A stretch of DNA of 64,000 bases from Halolactibacillus alkaliphilus (GCF_900115465.1 NZ_FOWN01000012.1:1-64000), one strand, 5' to 3'. Positions 25,133-34,175 are shown, counted from the first letter of the stretch. Numbers and translations: made by a program. Notes: generated by a model from the letters alone, not told the origin.

Positions 25133-26665
25133 ATGTCAAAGAAAAAGAGAAGTTTATTTCAACGGTTCTTAGATACGATTGAAACGACAGGGAATCGTTT
25201 ACCTCACCCTGTTACATTATTTGCGATATTATCTGTCTTGGTTGTCATTGCTTCAGCAATTGTTGCTGCTACAGGTATTACAGTAGAGCACCCAGGAAAT
25301 CCAGGAGAAATGATTGAAGCAAGAAGTTTACTGAGCCGAGAAGGTGTTGTGTATATCTTTACATCGATGGTTAATAACTTTATTAACTTTGCCCCGCTTG
25401 GTGTTGTTTTAGCTAGTATGTTGGGTATTGGACTGGCTGAGCGAAGCGGCTTAATATCTGCATCATTACGTGGGTTTGTTTTATCTATTCCAAAGTCACT
25501 TATTACAGCAGGGCTTGTATTTGCTGGTGTTATGTCATCTCTTGCATCAGATGCAGGGTATGTCGTCTTGCCACCGCTTGGGGCTGTTATTTTTATTGCA
25601 CTTGGTCGTCATCCGATTGCTGGTATTGCGGCGGCATTTGCGGGTGTATCAGCCGGTTTTAGTGCAAATCTTTTATTAACGTCACTTGATCCGATGCTTG
25701 CAGAAATGACGATTTCAGCGGCGGCGATTATTGATCCAGCATATGCAGAAAATATGAACGTCGCTATGAACTATTATTTTGTCATTGCTTCAGTTTTCTT
25801 ATTGACAATCGTAGGTGCTGTGGTCACTGAAAAAGTCGTGGAACCACGCCTTGGTACGTATCAGGGGTCGATTCAAGCCGGAGACATGACCGAACTCTCA
25901 GTACTTGAGAAAAAAGGTTTGCGTTACAGTGGCATAAGCTTACTTATTACCGTTATTGCTATTGCTTTACTCGTTGTACCATCTAATGGTTTATTACGCG
26001 CCGAAGATGGTGGTGTGATTTCATCACCCTTTATGTCATCACTCGTACCAATTATTATGATTATGTTTTTCGTTCCTGGACTTGTCTATGGAAAAGTAAC
26101 AAAAACGATCAATAATGACCGAGAAATGGCAGCAAAATTATCGGATACGATGGCATCGATGGGAATGTTTATCGTTCTTGCCTTTACAGCGGGACAATTT
26201 GTTAGCTACTTTACCGAGTCAAACTTAGGCCTATTAATTGGTGTGGCAGGCGCTGAGTTTTTAGATTCAATCAAACTGGGTGGGATTGTTTTAATCATTC
26301 TCTTTATTCTTATCTCAGGATTTATCAATCTCTTTATTGGAAGCGCGTCAGCCAAGTGGGCTATGATGGCACCTGTTTTTGTCCCAATTATGATGCAACA
26401 GGGCTATTCGCCAGAGTTGACCCAAATGGCTTACCGTATTGCTGATTCTACAAGTAACATCATTTCACCTCTTATGCCGTATTTTGCGATGATTATTGTG
26501 ATCATGCAGAAATATAACAAAAAGATGGGGATTGGTACGCTTATTTCAACGATGTTCCCTTACACAATCTTCTTTACGATTACGTGGATTGTAATGTTGG
26601 TTGTTTGGATGTTATTTGGTTGGGATCTAGGACCAGGTTCACCGATTCATTATGTTATTCAGTAA
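25133..26665 (+). CDS. AbgT-family transporter
   Basis: 510 residues with about eleven to thirteen membrane helices. AbgT features seen are NRLPHPVTLFAILSVLV at the N-terminus, NFAPLGVVLASMLGIGLAERSG, SDAGYVVLPPLGAVIF, GVSAGFSANLLLTSLDPM (hairpin region), GSASAKWAMMAPVFVP and ADSTSNIISPLMPYFAMI. Characterised members import p-aminobenzoyl-glutamate or export p-aminobenzoate and sulfonamides (MtrF, YdaH, E. coli AbgT). Sequence alone does not settle the direction. GAAGGGAAG precedes the ATG. No peptidase genes (abgA/abgB-like) accompany it. The gene stands alone between two terminators. Confidence 0.93.
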   Translation: MSKKKRSLFQRFLDTIETTGNRLPHPVTLFAILSVLVVIASAIVAATGITVEHPGNPGEMIEARSLLSREGVVYIFTSMVNNFINFAPLGVVLASMLGIGLAERSGLISASLRGFVLSIPKSLITAGLVFAGVMSSLASDAGYVVLPPLGAVIFIALGRHPIAGIAAAFAGVSAGFSANLLLTSLDPMLAEMTISAAAIIDPAYAENMNVAMNYYFVIASVFLLTIVGAVVTEKVVEPRLGTYQGSIQAGDMTELSVLEKKGLRYSGISLLITVIAIALLVVPSNGLLRAEDGGVISSPFMSSLVPIIMIMFFVPGLVYGKVTKTINNDREMAAKLSDTMASMGMFIVLAFTAGQFVSYFTESNLGLLIGVAGAEFLDSIKLGGIVLIILFILISGFINLFIGSASAKWAMMAPVFVPIMMQQGYSPELTQMAYRIADSTSNIISPLMPYFAMIIVIMQKYNKKMGIGTLISTMFPYTIFFTITWIVMLVVWMLFGWDLGPGSPIHYVIQ

Positions 26666-26679
26666 TTAATAGATGAAAG

Positions 26680-26715
26680 AAGGCTTTCACACTTATGTTT
26701 GGAAGTCTTTTTTAA
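26680..26715 (+). terminator. Terminator after AbgT gene
   Basis: AAGGCTTTC at 26680-26688 pairs with GGAAGTCTT at 26701-26709 with two wobbles, followed by a T-run. Confidence 0.6.
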
Positions 26716-26730
26716 AAGTTACTTGTATTT

Positions 26731-26779
26731 GTTTTACCGTTCGATTAATATATAGTATAAACTATATATGGTTTATACT
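26731..26779 (+). promoter_or_regulatory. Promoter and palindrome ahead of SAM riboswitch
   Basis: TTTACC, a 17-base spacer and TATAAA (26755-26760) form a likely promoter. AGTATAAAC at 26754-26762 and GTTTATACT at 26771-26779 form a 9-bp perfect inverted repeat over the -10 and start site, so an additional DNA-binding regulator is possible. Confidence 0.4.
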
Positions 26780-26800
26780 AACAATTGAATACGCATAAAC

Positions 26801-26899
26801 TTATCAAGAGAGATGGAGGGACTTGGCCCGAAGATATCTCAGCAACCTCCGTGATTGGAACGGTGCTAATTCCATGAGGCAAATGCCGAAAGATAAGGG
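26801..26899 (+). promoter_or_regulatory. SAM-I (S-box) riboswitch
   Basis: The S-box consensus is clear. P1 is CTTATC at 26801-26806 with GATAAG at 26893-26898, followed inside by AAGAGAGATGGAGGGACTTG, then GCCCGAAGATATCTCAGCAACC, and AATGCCGAAAGATAAGG at the 3' side. It precedes metI. In this class, S-adenosylmethionine binding promotes termination and shuts off sulfur and methionine genes. Confidence 0.97.
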
Positions 26900-26936
26900 A
26901 CACATATGAATCAAAGATGTGCTCCTTTTATATAGG
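26897..26936 (+). terminator. SAM riboswitch terminator
   Basis: GGGACACAT pairs with ATGTGCTCC (one bulged C), followed by TTTT. It directly follows the aptamer. Confidence 0.75.
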
Positions 26937-26986
26937 GGACGTCTTTTTCTTTTCCTTATCATAGATTAAAGAAGGAGGAGAGTAAG

Positions 26987-28084
26987 ATGTATCATTTAGA
27001 AACGTATTTTACACAAATGGGTAATCGGAAAGATAGGGTAACTGGGGCTATTAGCTATCCGATTCATTTATCAACCGCTTATCGTCATGAAGGACTTGGT
27101 GAGTCAACAGGTTTTGATTATACTCGGACAAAGAATCCAACCCGGAGTATTCTAGAAGAAAGTTTTCAACAAATTGAAGGAGGCGCAGGATGTTGTGCAA
27201 CGTCATCTGGTATGGCAGCCATTCAACTCGCCTTATCGTTATTTACATCAGGTGATGAATTGCTTGTCACGGAGGATCTCTACGGTGGGACGTACCGGCT
27301 ATTTGAGGATTACCAGTCCAGATATCACATCTTATGTCACTATGTTGATCCGTTAGATTTAGCAGCTATAAGCCAAGCCATTACTCAAAAAACAAAAGCA
27401 ATATTTGTTGAAACAATCACCAACCCTCTTTTAACAAAAGTTGATATACGCGCCTTGAGTAAAATTGCAAAACAGCATAAGCTTTTGCTTATTGTTGATA
27501 ATACTTTTTTGACACCGTACCTCTATCAACCAATAAGAGATGGGGCAGACATTGTGATTCATAGTGCGACAAAGTATTTGGCAGGACATAATGATTGTCT
27601 AAGTGGCCTCATTGTGGCTAAAGATGAACACATTTACCAGGTGTTAGCGGATAACCATAACAGCAGTGGAGCGACGTTGTCGCCTCTAGATAGTTATCTG
27701 TTAATGCGCGGATTAAAGACGTTGCCACTTAGATTGGACCGACAAGTCGCCAATGCTAAACGTTTAAGAGAGTGGCTAGAGCATCATCCTTTCATACACC
27801 GGGTATACTACCCGGAAGTAGGGGCAATGATAAGTTTTGAAGTAAGTAACCCTACCCAAGTTGATCAACTTTTACGCCATTTAAACTTAATCAGTTTTGC
27901 GGAAAGTCTTGGGGGTGTCGAGAGCTTCATCACTTACCCTAAAACACAAACACATGCTGATTTGCCTGAACATATCCAAGTATCGCGTGGCGTCACAGCT
28001 CGATTATTGCGTTTTTCGGTGGGGACAGAAGATGTAGGGGATTTGATAGATGATTTAACCCAGGCCTTTAATAAGATAAACTGA
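26987..28084 (+). CDS. metI: Cystathionine gamma-synthase / O-acetylhomoserine thiolyase
   Basis: 365 residues, close along its length to B. subtilis MetI. It shows LSTAYRHEGLGESTGFDY and RTKNPTRSILEES, the PLP contacts SSGMAAIQ and VDNTFLTPYL, the PLP lysine in HSATKYLAGHND, and LRFSVGTED near the end. It condenses O-acetylhomoserine with cysteine (or sulfide) on the way to methionine. Control by the SAM riboswitch fits this. A region of about 24 residues is shorter than usual before GAMISFEV. B. subtilis metI is followed by metC; here no metC follows, so the beta-lyase must be encoded elsewhere or the thiolyase route dominates. GAAGGAGGAG precedes the ATG. Confidence 0.93.
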   Translation: MYHLETYFTQMGNRKDRVTGAISYPIHLSTAYRHEGLGESTGFDYTRTKNPTRSILEESFQQIEGGAGCCATSSGMAAIQLALSLFTSGDELLVTEDLYGGTYRLFEDYQSRYHILCHYVDPLDLAAISQAITQKTKAIFVETITNPLLTKVDIRALSKIAKQHKLLLIVDNTFLTPYLYQPIRDGADIVIHSATKYLAGHNDCLSGLIVAKDEHIYQVLADNHNSSGATLSPLDSYLLMRGLKTLPLRLDRQVANAKRLREWLEHHPFIHRVYYPEVGAMISFEVSNPTQVDQLLRHLNLISFAESLGGVESFITYPKTQTHADLPEHIQVSRGVTARLLRFSVGTEDVGDLIDDLTQAFNKIN

Positions 28085-28116
28085 TAGTGCGAGAAATAAT
28101 GACGGTTTATATTATA

Positions 28117-28132
28117 TGTGATGATATTCACA
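28117..28132. promoter_or_regulatory. Perfect FNR/Crp-type box
   Basis: TGTGA-TGATAT-TCACA matches the Crp/FNR consensus exactly in both half-sites and is extended by TTATA/TATAA arms. Its centre is about 71.5 bases before the start implied by TATAAT at 28184-28189, a position used by class I activators. The -35 region is poor, which fits activator dependence. It could instead be the AT-rich terminator hairpin of metI. Confidence 0.45.
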
Positions 28133-28262
28133 TATAAAATAAAAAAGTAGTCAGAAAACAACGATATTCTCATTTAAATCTGTTATAATGTAAATGTTGT
28201 GTAAAAAAAGAGAACAACGTCAAGGTGTCATCAATAAATGCGTGTGAGGGGCGATTTTATTT

Positions 28263-29120
28263 ATGTATACGATTGAGCGATTTGAAAAAGAAATGTTTAT
28301 GATGTACCAGCTTAAGCATCCGACTGGCAACAGTTGGATTACGGTGTGTCCAGAACGTGGTGGTATTATTACGAGCTACGGGACAAACAATGAAGAACGC
28401 CTTTATTTAAATGAGGCAACACTATTTGATCGCAAGAAAAATGTGCGTGGGGGTATTCCTGTTTTATTTCCTATCTCAGGCCAATTACATAATGGGCGAT
28501 ACGAATGGGAAGGTAAGGTATACGACATGCCAAACCATGGCTTAGCAAGGATTCATCCTTGGGAAGTTCTTGAGACACACAGTGATGAGGACCATGCGTT
28601 TATCTCTATAATGTTTAGAAGTAGTTTAAGTACGAAGGGAATCTATCCTTTTGATTTTAAGGTCATCTTTACGTATACGTTACGCGAAGATCAGCTATTG
28701 ATTCATCAAACGTATGAAAATCTATCAGATCAACCGATGCCGATTTATCCAGGCCTACACCCTTACTTTAAATCAGATAAGAAAGTCATTGGCCTAGACA
28801 TTGAAACAAAAACGTATTTTGATTACAATGATGAACAAGAAAAGCAATTTACCGGACAAATTGACTTAACCCATTTAAAAGAGGCTGTTCGTCTAGAGAA
28901 CACCCATACAAAAGTAAAAGCAACCGTCGATGACCAGTCTATTAATATGACAATGGATGAAGAATTTCACTACACGGTGCTGTGGACAGAAAAAGATCAA
29001 GGTTTTGTTTGTGTGGAGCCTTGGACGAGAGATAATGGTGAACTGAATCGACAAGAACAACTGATTGAAGTCGCGCCACATGATGTGTTTGAGACATGGG
29101 TGAATTTTCAAGTGTTGTAA
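28263..29120 (+). CDS. Aldose 1-epimerase / glucose-6-phosphate epimerase-like protein
   Basis: 285 residues with the galactose-mutarotase beta-sandwich. Key stretches are GGIPVLFPISGQL, MPNHGLARIHPWEV (substrate histidine/arginine loop), MPIYPGLHPYFKS (second histidine) and VCVEPWTRDNGELN (catalytic glutamate). These resemble the LacX / YeaD-like branch, which interconverts alpha and beta anomers of free or phosphorylated sugars. Which sugar is not readable. AGGGGCG lies about ten bases before ATG 28263. The gene is monocistronic and has a possible FNR-type box upstream, so it may be linked to oxygen-limited growth. A terminator hairpin follows. Confidence 0.85.
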   Translation: MYTIERFEKEMFMMYQLKHPTGNSWITVCPERGGIITSYGTNNEERLYLNEATLFDRKKNVRGGIPVLFPISGQLHNGRYEWEGKVYDMPNHGLARIHPWEVLETHSDEDHAFISIMFRSSLSTKGIYPFDFKVIFTYTLREDQLLIHQTYENLSDQPMPIYPGLHPYFKSDKKVIGLDIETKTYFDYNDEQEKQFTGQIDLTHLKEAVRLENTHTKVKATVDDQSINMTMDEEFHYTVLWTEKDQGFVCVEPWTRDNGELNRQEQLIEVAPHDVFETWVNFQVL

Positions 29121-29133
29121 TAGCATAAAACAA

Positions 29134-29162
29134 AAAAAGGCATGCTACGCATGTCTTTTTTT
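29134..29162 (+). terminator. Terminator after aldose epimerase gene
   Basis: AAAAAAGGCATGC pairs with GCATGTCTTTTTT around a TAC loop. Confidence 0.8.
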
Positions 29163-29294
29163 TATCGCATTTGGTATGGGTAAAGGGTATGTTAGTGAAG
29201 GAGAGATTGCTCAAATAAGATAGAGGATTTAACAGGAGGCAGGTGCAAATAAACAGTGGGGAAATCTAATAAAAGAAGGATCAGCAATTAATAG

Positions 29295-29323
29295 TTGACT
29301 CTGTATACCCCTGGTAGTATAAT
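29295..29323 (+). promoter_or_regulatory. Promoter with TACCCC element ahead of CoA-disulfide reductase
   Basis: TTGACT (29295-29300), a 17-base spacer and TATAAT (29318-29323) form a strong promoter. The spacer holds TATACCCCTGGTAGTATA, a partly palindromic C-rich site like the operators of CsoR/CstR-type persulfide and copper repressors. Confidence 0.6.
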
Positions 29324-29402
29324 GAATATTGTGAATAACATCACTTAAATAAAGTTGTGAATAACTACACCTGTCTTTATATTTTGAAAGGGGATTAAGT
29401 CA

Positions 29403-31097
29403 ATGGGAAAAAGAGTGTTAATTGTTGGTGGTGTCGCTGGTGGAGCATCAGTAGCCGCACGTGTCCGCCGTTTAGATGAAGCAGCAGAGGTCATTATGTT
29501 TGAGCGTGGTCCTCACGTATCATTTTCAAACTGTGCTTTACCGTATCACTTAAGTGGTCAAATTGAAAAGAGTGAAACATTGGTATTAATGAATCCGGAA
29601 GTGTTCCGTAAACAATATAAAATAGAAGCACGCGTAAGAACAGAAGTTATCAAAGTGAATAAAGCGGAAAAAACAGTTACTGTGAAGAATTTAGAAACAG
29701 ACGAAACATATGATGAAGCCTATGACAAATTAGTCTTGTCACCAGGTGCTAATCCTATTATGCCGCCGCTTGATGGGATTAACTCTGAGCACGTCTTTAG
29801 TGTGCGCAACGTTGTCGATATCGAGAAACTCAACGGTTTTGTATCGAAAGAAGTAGTCAATGACGTTGTGGTTATTGGTGGAGGTTTTATTGGAATTGAA
29901 GTGGCTGAAAACTTAGTCCATGCGGGTAAAAACGTGACGCTCGTTGAAGCGCAAAATCAAGTGATGGCACCATTTGATTACGATATGGTTCAGATCTTAC
30001 ACAAGGAAATGATTGATAAGGGCATGAATCTTGTGTTAAGTGATGGCATTGAGTCAGTTAAAAAAGAGGAGATTGTGCTTCAATCAGGTAAGACGATTAA
30101 AGCACAAGCAGTCGTTATGGCGATTGGTGTTCGTCCAGAAACCGCTCTCGCAAAAGAAGCAGGACTTGAGATTGGTGTGACAGGTGGCATTAAAGTAGAC
30201 CACAATTACGTGACATCAGATAAAGATATTTACGCAGTGGGTGATGCGATTGAGGTCCACCATAAATTAACGGGTCAAAAAACACGTTTAGCTCTCGCGG
30301 GTCCAGCTCAACGTCAAGCGCGTGCAGCGGCTGATCATATGTATAATATTCCTCACCGTAACACCGGCGTTATTGGTTCAAGTGCAATCCAAGTGTTTGA
30401 CATGAATGCCGCAGCAACAGGATTAAATACCCGTATGGCAAAGGCGCAAGGATTTGACTTTGATTACAGCTATGTTATTCCATCAGATAAAGTAGGGATT
30501 ATGCCAAACAGTCATCCTGTTTACTTTAAGTTGATTTTTGAAAATCCAACCGGTCGTATTTTAGGGGCGCAAGCGATTGGTCGAGGAAATGTGGATAAGC
30601 GAATTGATGTGATTGCTTCAATGATCATGATGAATGCCACACTTGAAGACTTAAAAGAACTGGAATTATGTTATTCACCTGTTTTTGGTACAGCGAAAGA
30701 TGTTGTCAACATGGCTGCTTTAAACGGATTAAATATATTAAACGGTGTGATCAAGCAAGTGCACGTGACCGATATGCGTGAATTGGTCGAATCACAAGCG
30801 GTTATTATCGATGCACGTGAACCAGGTGAATACAAGCATGGTCACTTTAATCATGCGATAAATATTCCACTCAGTGAGTTCCGTGAGCGTCTAGATGAGA
30901 TTCCAACGGACGTTCCAGTATACATTCACTGTCGTTCCGGTCAGCGCTCTTATAATATGGTTTTGGCCTTACAAAACTTAGGTTATGAAAATGTCTACAA
31001 CGTGGCTGGGTCGTTTTTAGGTACGTGTCTGTATGAATATTACAATGACCAAACACAAAACCGTACACCAATCGTCACAAAGTATAACTTCCGTTAA
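29403..31097 (+). CDS. cdr: CoA-disulfide/persulfide reductase with C-terminal rhodanese domain
   Basis: 564 residues. The N-terminal flavin disulfide reductase part (about 1-445) has the FAD motif VGGVAGGASVAARVRR, the single redox Cys-44 in SFSNCALPY, an NADH-binding VVIGGGFIGIEVAENL and the second FAD motif YAVGDAIEV. The rhodanese domain (about 465-550) has Cys-510 in HCRSGQRS. Such CoADR-RHD enzymes reduce CoA disulfide and CoA persulfide with NAD(P)H. They link thiol redox balance to sulfide and sulfane-sulfur handling. The promoter carries a possible CsoR/CstR-like site, which would suit induction by persulfides. GAAAGGGG precedes the ATG. Confidence 0.93.
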   Translation: MGKRVLIVGGVAGGASVAARVRRLDEAAEVIMFERGPHVSFSNCALPYHLSGQIEKSETLVLMNPEVFRKQYKIEARVRTEVIKVNKAEKTVTVKNLETDETYDEAYDKLVLSPGANPIMPPLDGINSEHVFSVRNVVDIEKLNGFVSKEVVNDVVVIGGGFIGIEVAENLVHAGKNVTLVEAQNQVMAPFDYDMVQILHKEMIDKGMNLVLSDGIESVKKEEIVLQSGKTIKAQAVVMAIGVRPETALAKEAGLEIGVTGGIKVDHNYVTSDKDIYAVGDAIEVHHKLTGQKTRLALAGPAQRQARAAADHMYNIPHRNTGVIGSSAIQVFDMNAAATGLNTRMAKAQGFDFDYSYVIPSDKVGIMPNSHPVYFKLIFENPTGRILGAQAIGRGNVDKRIDVIASMIMMNATLEDLKELELCYSPVFGTAKDVVNMAALNGLNILNGVIKQVHVTDMRELVESQAVIIDAREPGEYKHGHFNHAINIPLSEFRERLDEIPTDVPVYIHCRSGQRSYNMVLALQNLGYENVYNVAGSFLGTCLYEYYNDQTQNRTPIVTKYNFR

Positions 31098-31138
31098 GCT
31101 GGTGTTAAAAAAGCTTATGATAAGGGAAGATCAATAAG

Positions 31139-31196
31139 AAAAACCGCAAGTAAATGAAGAATCATCTTGATTTTTCATTTCTCTTGCGGTTTTTTG
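31139..31196. terminator. Bidirectional terminator between cdr and CocE-type gene
   Basis: AAAACCGCAAG near 31140 pairs with CTTGCGGTTTT near 31183, with AAATGA/TCATTT extending the stem, between converging genes. Confidence 0.8.
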
Positions 31197-31213
31197 TATT
31201 TAATTAAAACTTT

Positions 31214-33262
31214 TTAGTTAAAGTCACGTGGAATCGTATTTTCCCACACGTTTGACGCTACTTCCTCATCGTTTTCATAAGCTTTTATCGTATGAGTTAA
31301 GTAAAAGTTGTTTAAGTCAGCGGTCATTTTGCTGTAGGTTTCCACTTTTGTTTGCCATGCATCTCGTCCAACCGTTAATTCCCATGAACACTCAGCCATA
31401 GCTGAGAGGGGATCATTTTCTTTAATAGTGTAAACATTCTTATTAATACTGCCATGCTCAATGCCGTTATGTTGTAACTTACGGCTGCCTTCATCGGAAT
31501 AGTCAATGACTTTCCACGTCGAATTAATCGGTTTATGAACAATTTGAAGGTGACGTTCTTCTAGTCTTAGAATCTCTCGGTCAATAATTGGCGCCGTTTC
31601 TGCGATATCAAATTCTCGGACTTCTTTATCCCGTGTGCTCGATTTTCGAACGGGCATCTCGAGATACGTTCCTTCTCCTATGTGAAGCGTTAAGTTAACA
31701 GCTTTTGGTGATGGCCACGCTTTTGTCCAGTAGGTTGGGGCGATAGCCACTTCTAATCGATGGCCCTTGGTCAGTTTTTGTCCGAGACTATCAAGCTTCA
31801 CCTTAATATCATATACTTTTCCGACCGCAAGTGCTTCTGGGTGTTCGTGGGATTGATAATGATTTAGATTTAACATGCCCCAACTAATTAAAGTAGATTC
31901 ACCTGTTGGTGCTTTGTCCATCAACCGGACAACGACCATAGCATTTTCTTGGTCCGAAGCTAAGCGGCCGTAAAAGATAGGTTCCCCAAGATACTCGACA
32001 TCATCTGTAAGAGGTGCTGATGTAAAGACGACCGCCTTACCGTTTTCAAGCCGTTGGTCGGCAGGTAAGTCTCCTGGTTGACCAAACGGACAGAAGGTAC
32101 CTGCATAAAAACCATGTTCTTGAACACTGGGAATGACAACAGTTTGTTCTTTTGGTATTTGGGACACTAGGTCGTTGTTAGAGAGATAATAGTGCTTATC
32201 GGATACTGTAGGTGAGGGCCAATGATCCATACCGACCCAATAGCCAGGACGACGGTCATAGGTTACTTGTGGTTTTTCTGGTTCTTGCATCCACACTTGA
32301 AACCTAGGTTCGTCATACATACCTGTATCACGTTCTTTTAACCAATGATCAAAGAAGCGAAGAGCTTCTTTGAGGAAACCAATCGTTGGTTCAGGTGTTG
32401 CAACTTCGGGATACTCATGTGCCCAAGGTCCAATGAGTCCTTTGGCATTAGGAAGGTGCTCAACCATTCGGAAAATAGCATCCGTGTAGGCATCTTGCCA
32501 ACCCCCAACAGCAAATACGGGGATAGCGACGTCAGCATAATTTTCGTTGATAGAGCCGTGCTTCCAGTAACTATCCCGGCGCTGATGTGATAGCCATTCA
32601 ATGGCAAATGGAGGTGTCTTTGTGACACGTTCTAGCCAATTCTCTCGCCATGTTTCACCGACAACAGAAGGATCTTGTGGTCGAGCATTATAAGTGAACA
32701 TCGTTGAAGCCCACCACAACATATCAGATGCAAGAATATTTCCGCCGCGGTAATGGACATCATCCTGGTAGCGATCATCTGTTGAACAGAGTGTGATAAT
32801 GGCCTTTAGTGCAGGGTGCTTGCGTGCGGCAACTTGTAAACTATTAAAACCGCCCCATGATTTTCCAAACATACCGACTTTACCGGTAGACCATGGTTGT
32901 TTTATGATCCAATCAATGACTGCGAGCGCATCGTCTTGCTCCTGTTTTAAGTACTCATCAAGTAAAATACCATCGGAATCACCAGACCCGCGAATATCTA
33001 CGCGAATGCTAGCATAACCGTGCCCAGCAAAATACGGGTGACGAGCGGAATCTCTAATGGCGGTGAAATCATTCTTTCGATACGGTAAGTACTCGAGTAA
33101 AGCTGGTACGGGTGATATTTCCGCATCTTCTGGTAGCCAAATATGTGCCCGTAGTGTTTTTCCATCAGGCATAGGGATTTTTACATGTTCTAATTTTTTA
33201 ACTTGACGGTCAAAAGTTGTTTTGATCCGCCTAAAATCTGAATCTTGAATATTAAATACCAT
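31214..33262 (-). CDS. CocE/NonD-family (S15-like) serine hydrolase
   Basis: 682 residues with no signal peptide. The alpha/beta-hydrolase core carries the nucleophile Ser-135 in FGKSWGGFN, the acid in AVGGWQDAYTDA and the histidine in GPWAHEYPE. DIRGSGDSDG forms the oxyanion side. A C-terminal jelly-roll (about 430-570; LTKGHRLEVAIAPTYWTKAWPS) is typical of the X-Pro dipeptidyl-peptidase C-terminal domain. Members cleave esters, amides or peptides such as cocaine, glutaryl-beta-lactams or X-Pro peptides, so the true substrate is open. A TetR-family gene ends 19 bases upstream on the same strand and is very likely its regulator in a two-gene operon. Confidence 0.9.
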   Translation of the reverse strand: MVFNIQDSDFRRIKTTFDRQVKKLEHVKIPMPDGKTLRAHIWLPEDAEISPVPALLEYLPYRKNDFTAIRDSARHPYFAGHGYASIRVDIRGSGDSDGILLDEYLKQEQDDALAVIDWIIKQPWSTGKVGMFGKSWGGFNSLQVAARKHPALKAIITLCSTDDRYQDDVHYRGGNILASDMLWWASTMFTYNARPQDPSVVGETWRENWLERVTKTPPFAIEWLSHQRRDSYWKHGSINENYADVAIPVFAVGGWQDAYTDAIFRMVEHLPNAKGLIGPWAHEYPEVATPEPTIGFLKEALRFFDHWLKERDTGMYDEPRFQVWMQEPEKPQVTYDRRPGYWVGMDHWPSPTVSDKHYYLSNNDLVSQIPKEQTVVIPSVQEHGFYAGTFCPFGQPGDLPADQRLENGKAVVFTSAPLTDDVEYLGEPIFYGRLASDQENAMVVVRLMDKAPTGESTLISWGMLNLNHYQSHEHPEALAVGKVYDIKVKLDSLGQKLTKGHRLEVAIAPTYWTKAWPSPKAVNLTLHIGEGTYLEMPVRKSSTRDKEVREFDIAETAPIIDREILRLEERHLQIVHKPINSTWKVIDYSDEGSRKLQHNGIEHGSINKNVYTIKENDPLSAMAECSWELTVGRDAWQTKVETYSKMTADLNNFYLTHTIKAYENDEEVASNVWENTIPRDFN

Positions 33263-33281
33263 AAATACCTCATCCTTTGTG

Positions 33282-33962
33282 TTAGAGTTCGTGTCGTTTG
33301 TCTTCTTTCACATAACGTTTAATCACATGGCTTACATGTTCATAAACAAACTTGATGGCTTTCTCTTCAGACCAACTTCTACGATGGTTGATAAAGTGAA
33401 CGAGCGCACCGACCCAAATCATGTGTGTAACTTCGGCAAGGGGTTTGACATCATTGGCTGCGATATAGCCCTCTTGAACAGCTGCAGCCAAAAATGTAGC
33501 ACTTCTTTCCGAGAAGCTATCTTCTTTCAACAGCCCTTGAAGTTCTTCTGGAACAACTAATAATTCTTCCGGATACATTGTGTAGTACTTATTAAACATG
33601 TCTTCAGCTGTATGACCTAAATCGCTAACGAAAACCATATGAAAAATATGGGGGGAGTGAAAGCTGTGCTTTAAGAAGCAGTCCCACAATGCGAGCCACT
33701 GCTTAATTGTTGGTTCTTTTGGGTCGATATAGTTCGGAATATCATCGATGTAAGGCTTGGTGAATTTAAGTGAGGCAAAAAACTTCACGTGACTTAAATC
33801 ATCAAAATAATTATATGCTGTTGAAGATGTATAACCAGCAAGGTCAGCCACCCGTCTAATAGTAACGGCTTCTAAACCATCTCGTTCGATAATATCAACG
33901 GCAGCATCAATGAAATACTGCCACATTCTTTTTCGTTGCAGAGCTTTTCGATCAGTTGTCAT
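33282..33962 (-). CDS. TetR-family transcriptional regulator
   Basis: 226 residues. The N-terminal helix-turn-helix (about 15-62) is DAAVDIIERDGLEAVTIRRV followed by AGYTSSTAYNYFDDL, the usual TetR recognition helix. The remaining helical part would bind an effector and mediate dimerisation. The gene is first in an operon with a CocE-type hydrolase. A perfect palindrome lies 30-50 bases upstream, so autoregulation with co-induction of the hydrolase by its substrate is likely. GGAGTG precedes the ATG. Confidence 0.9.
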   Translation of the reverse strand: MTTDRKALQRKRMWQYFIDAAVDIIERDGLEAVTIRRVADLAGYTSSTAYNYFDDLSHVKFFASLKFTKPYIDDIPNYIDPKEPTIKQWLALWDCFLKHSFHSPHIFHMVFVSDLGHTAEDMFNKYYTMYPEELLVVPEELQGLLKEDSFSERSATFLAAAVQEGYIAANDVKPLAEVTHMIWVGALVHFINHRRSWSEEKAIKFVYEHVSHVIKRYVKEDKRHEL

Positions 33963-33994
33963 AGTTTCACTCCTAAAATTAACATGTTTATTAT

Positions 33995-34010
33995 ATGAAC
34001 GTGTTCATAA
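33995..34010. promoter_or_regulatory. Palindromic operator upstream of tetR-type gene
   Basis: TATGAACGTGTTCATA has perfect 7-bp arms (TATGAAC/GTTCATA) around GT. It sits in the promoter of the TetR-family gene and is the obvious candidate binding site. Confidence 0.65.
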
Positions 34011-34175
34011 AAGATTAACATACAATGGGTATAGACTCAAGTGAAGAGATAAAATGAATATCTTAAATTTGAGATAAAAAGGTTTTAAAAATAGATAAAA
34101 GGGAAAAACTAACTGTAAACATTGTTAAATATGCTCAAACATAAGAAAAACACACAATAATAAGGAGTGATTGAC

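Noticed and set aside
28893-29214. Minus-strand ORFs across the end of the aldose epimerase gene
   Set aside because: They are shadows of the coding strand and run through a terminator hairpin.
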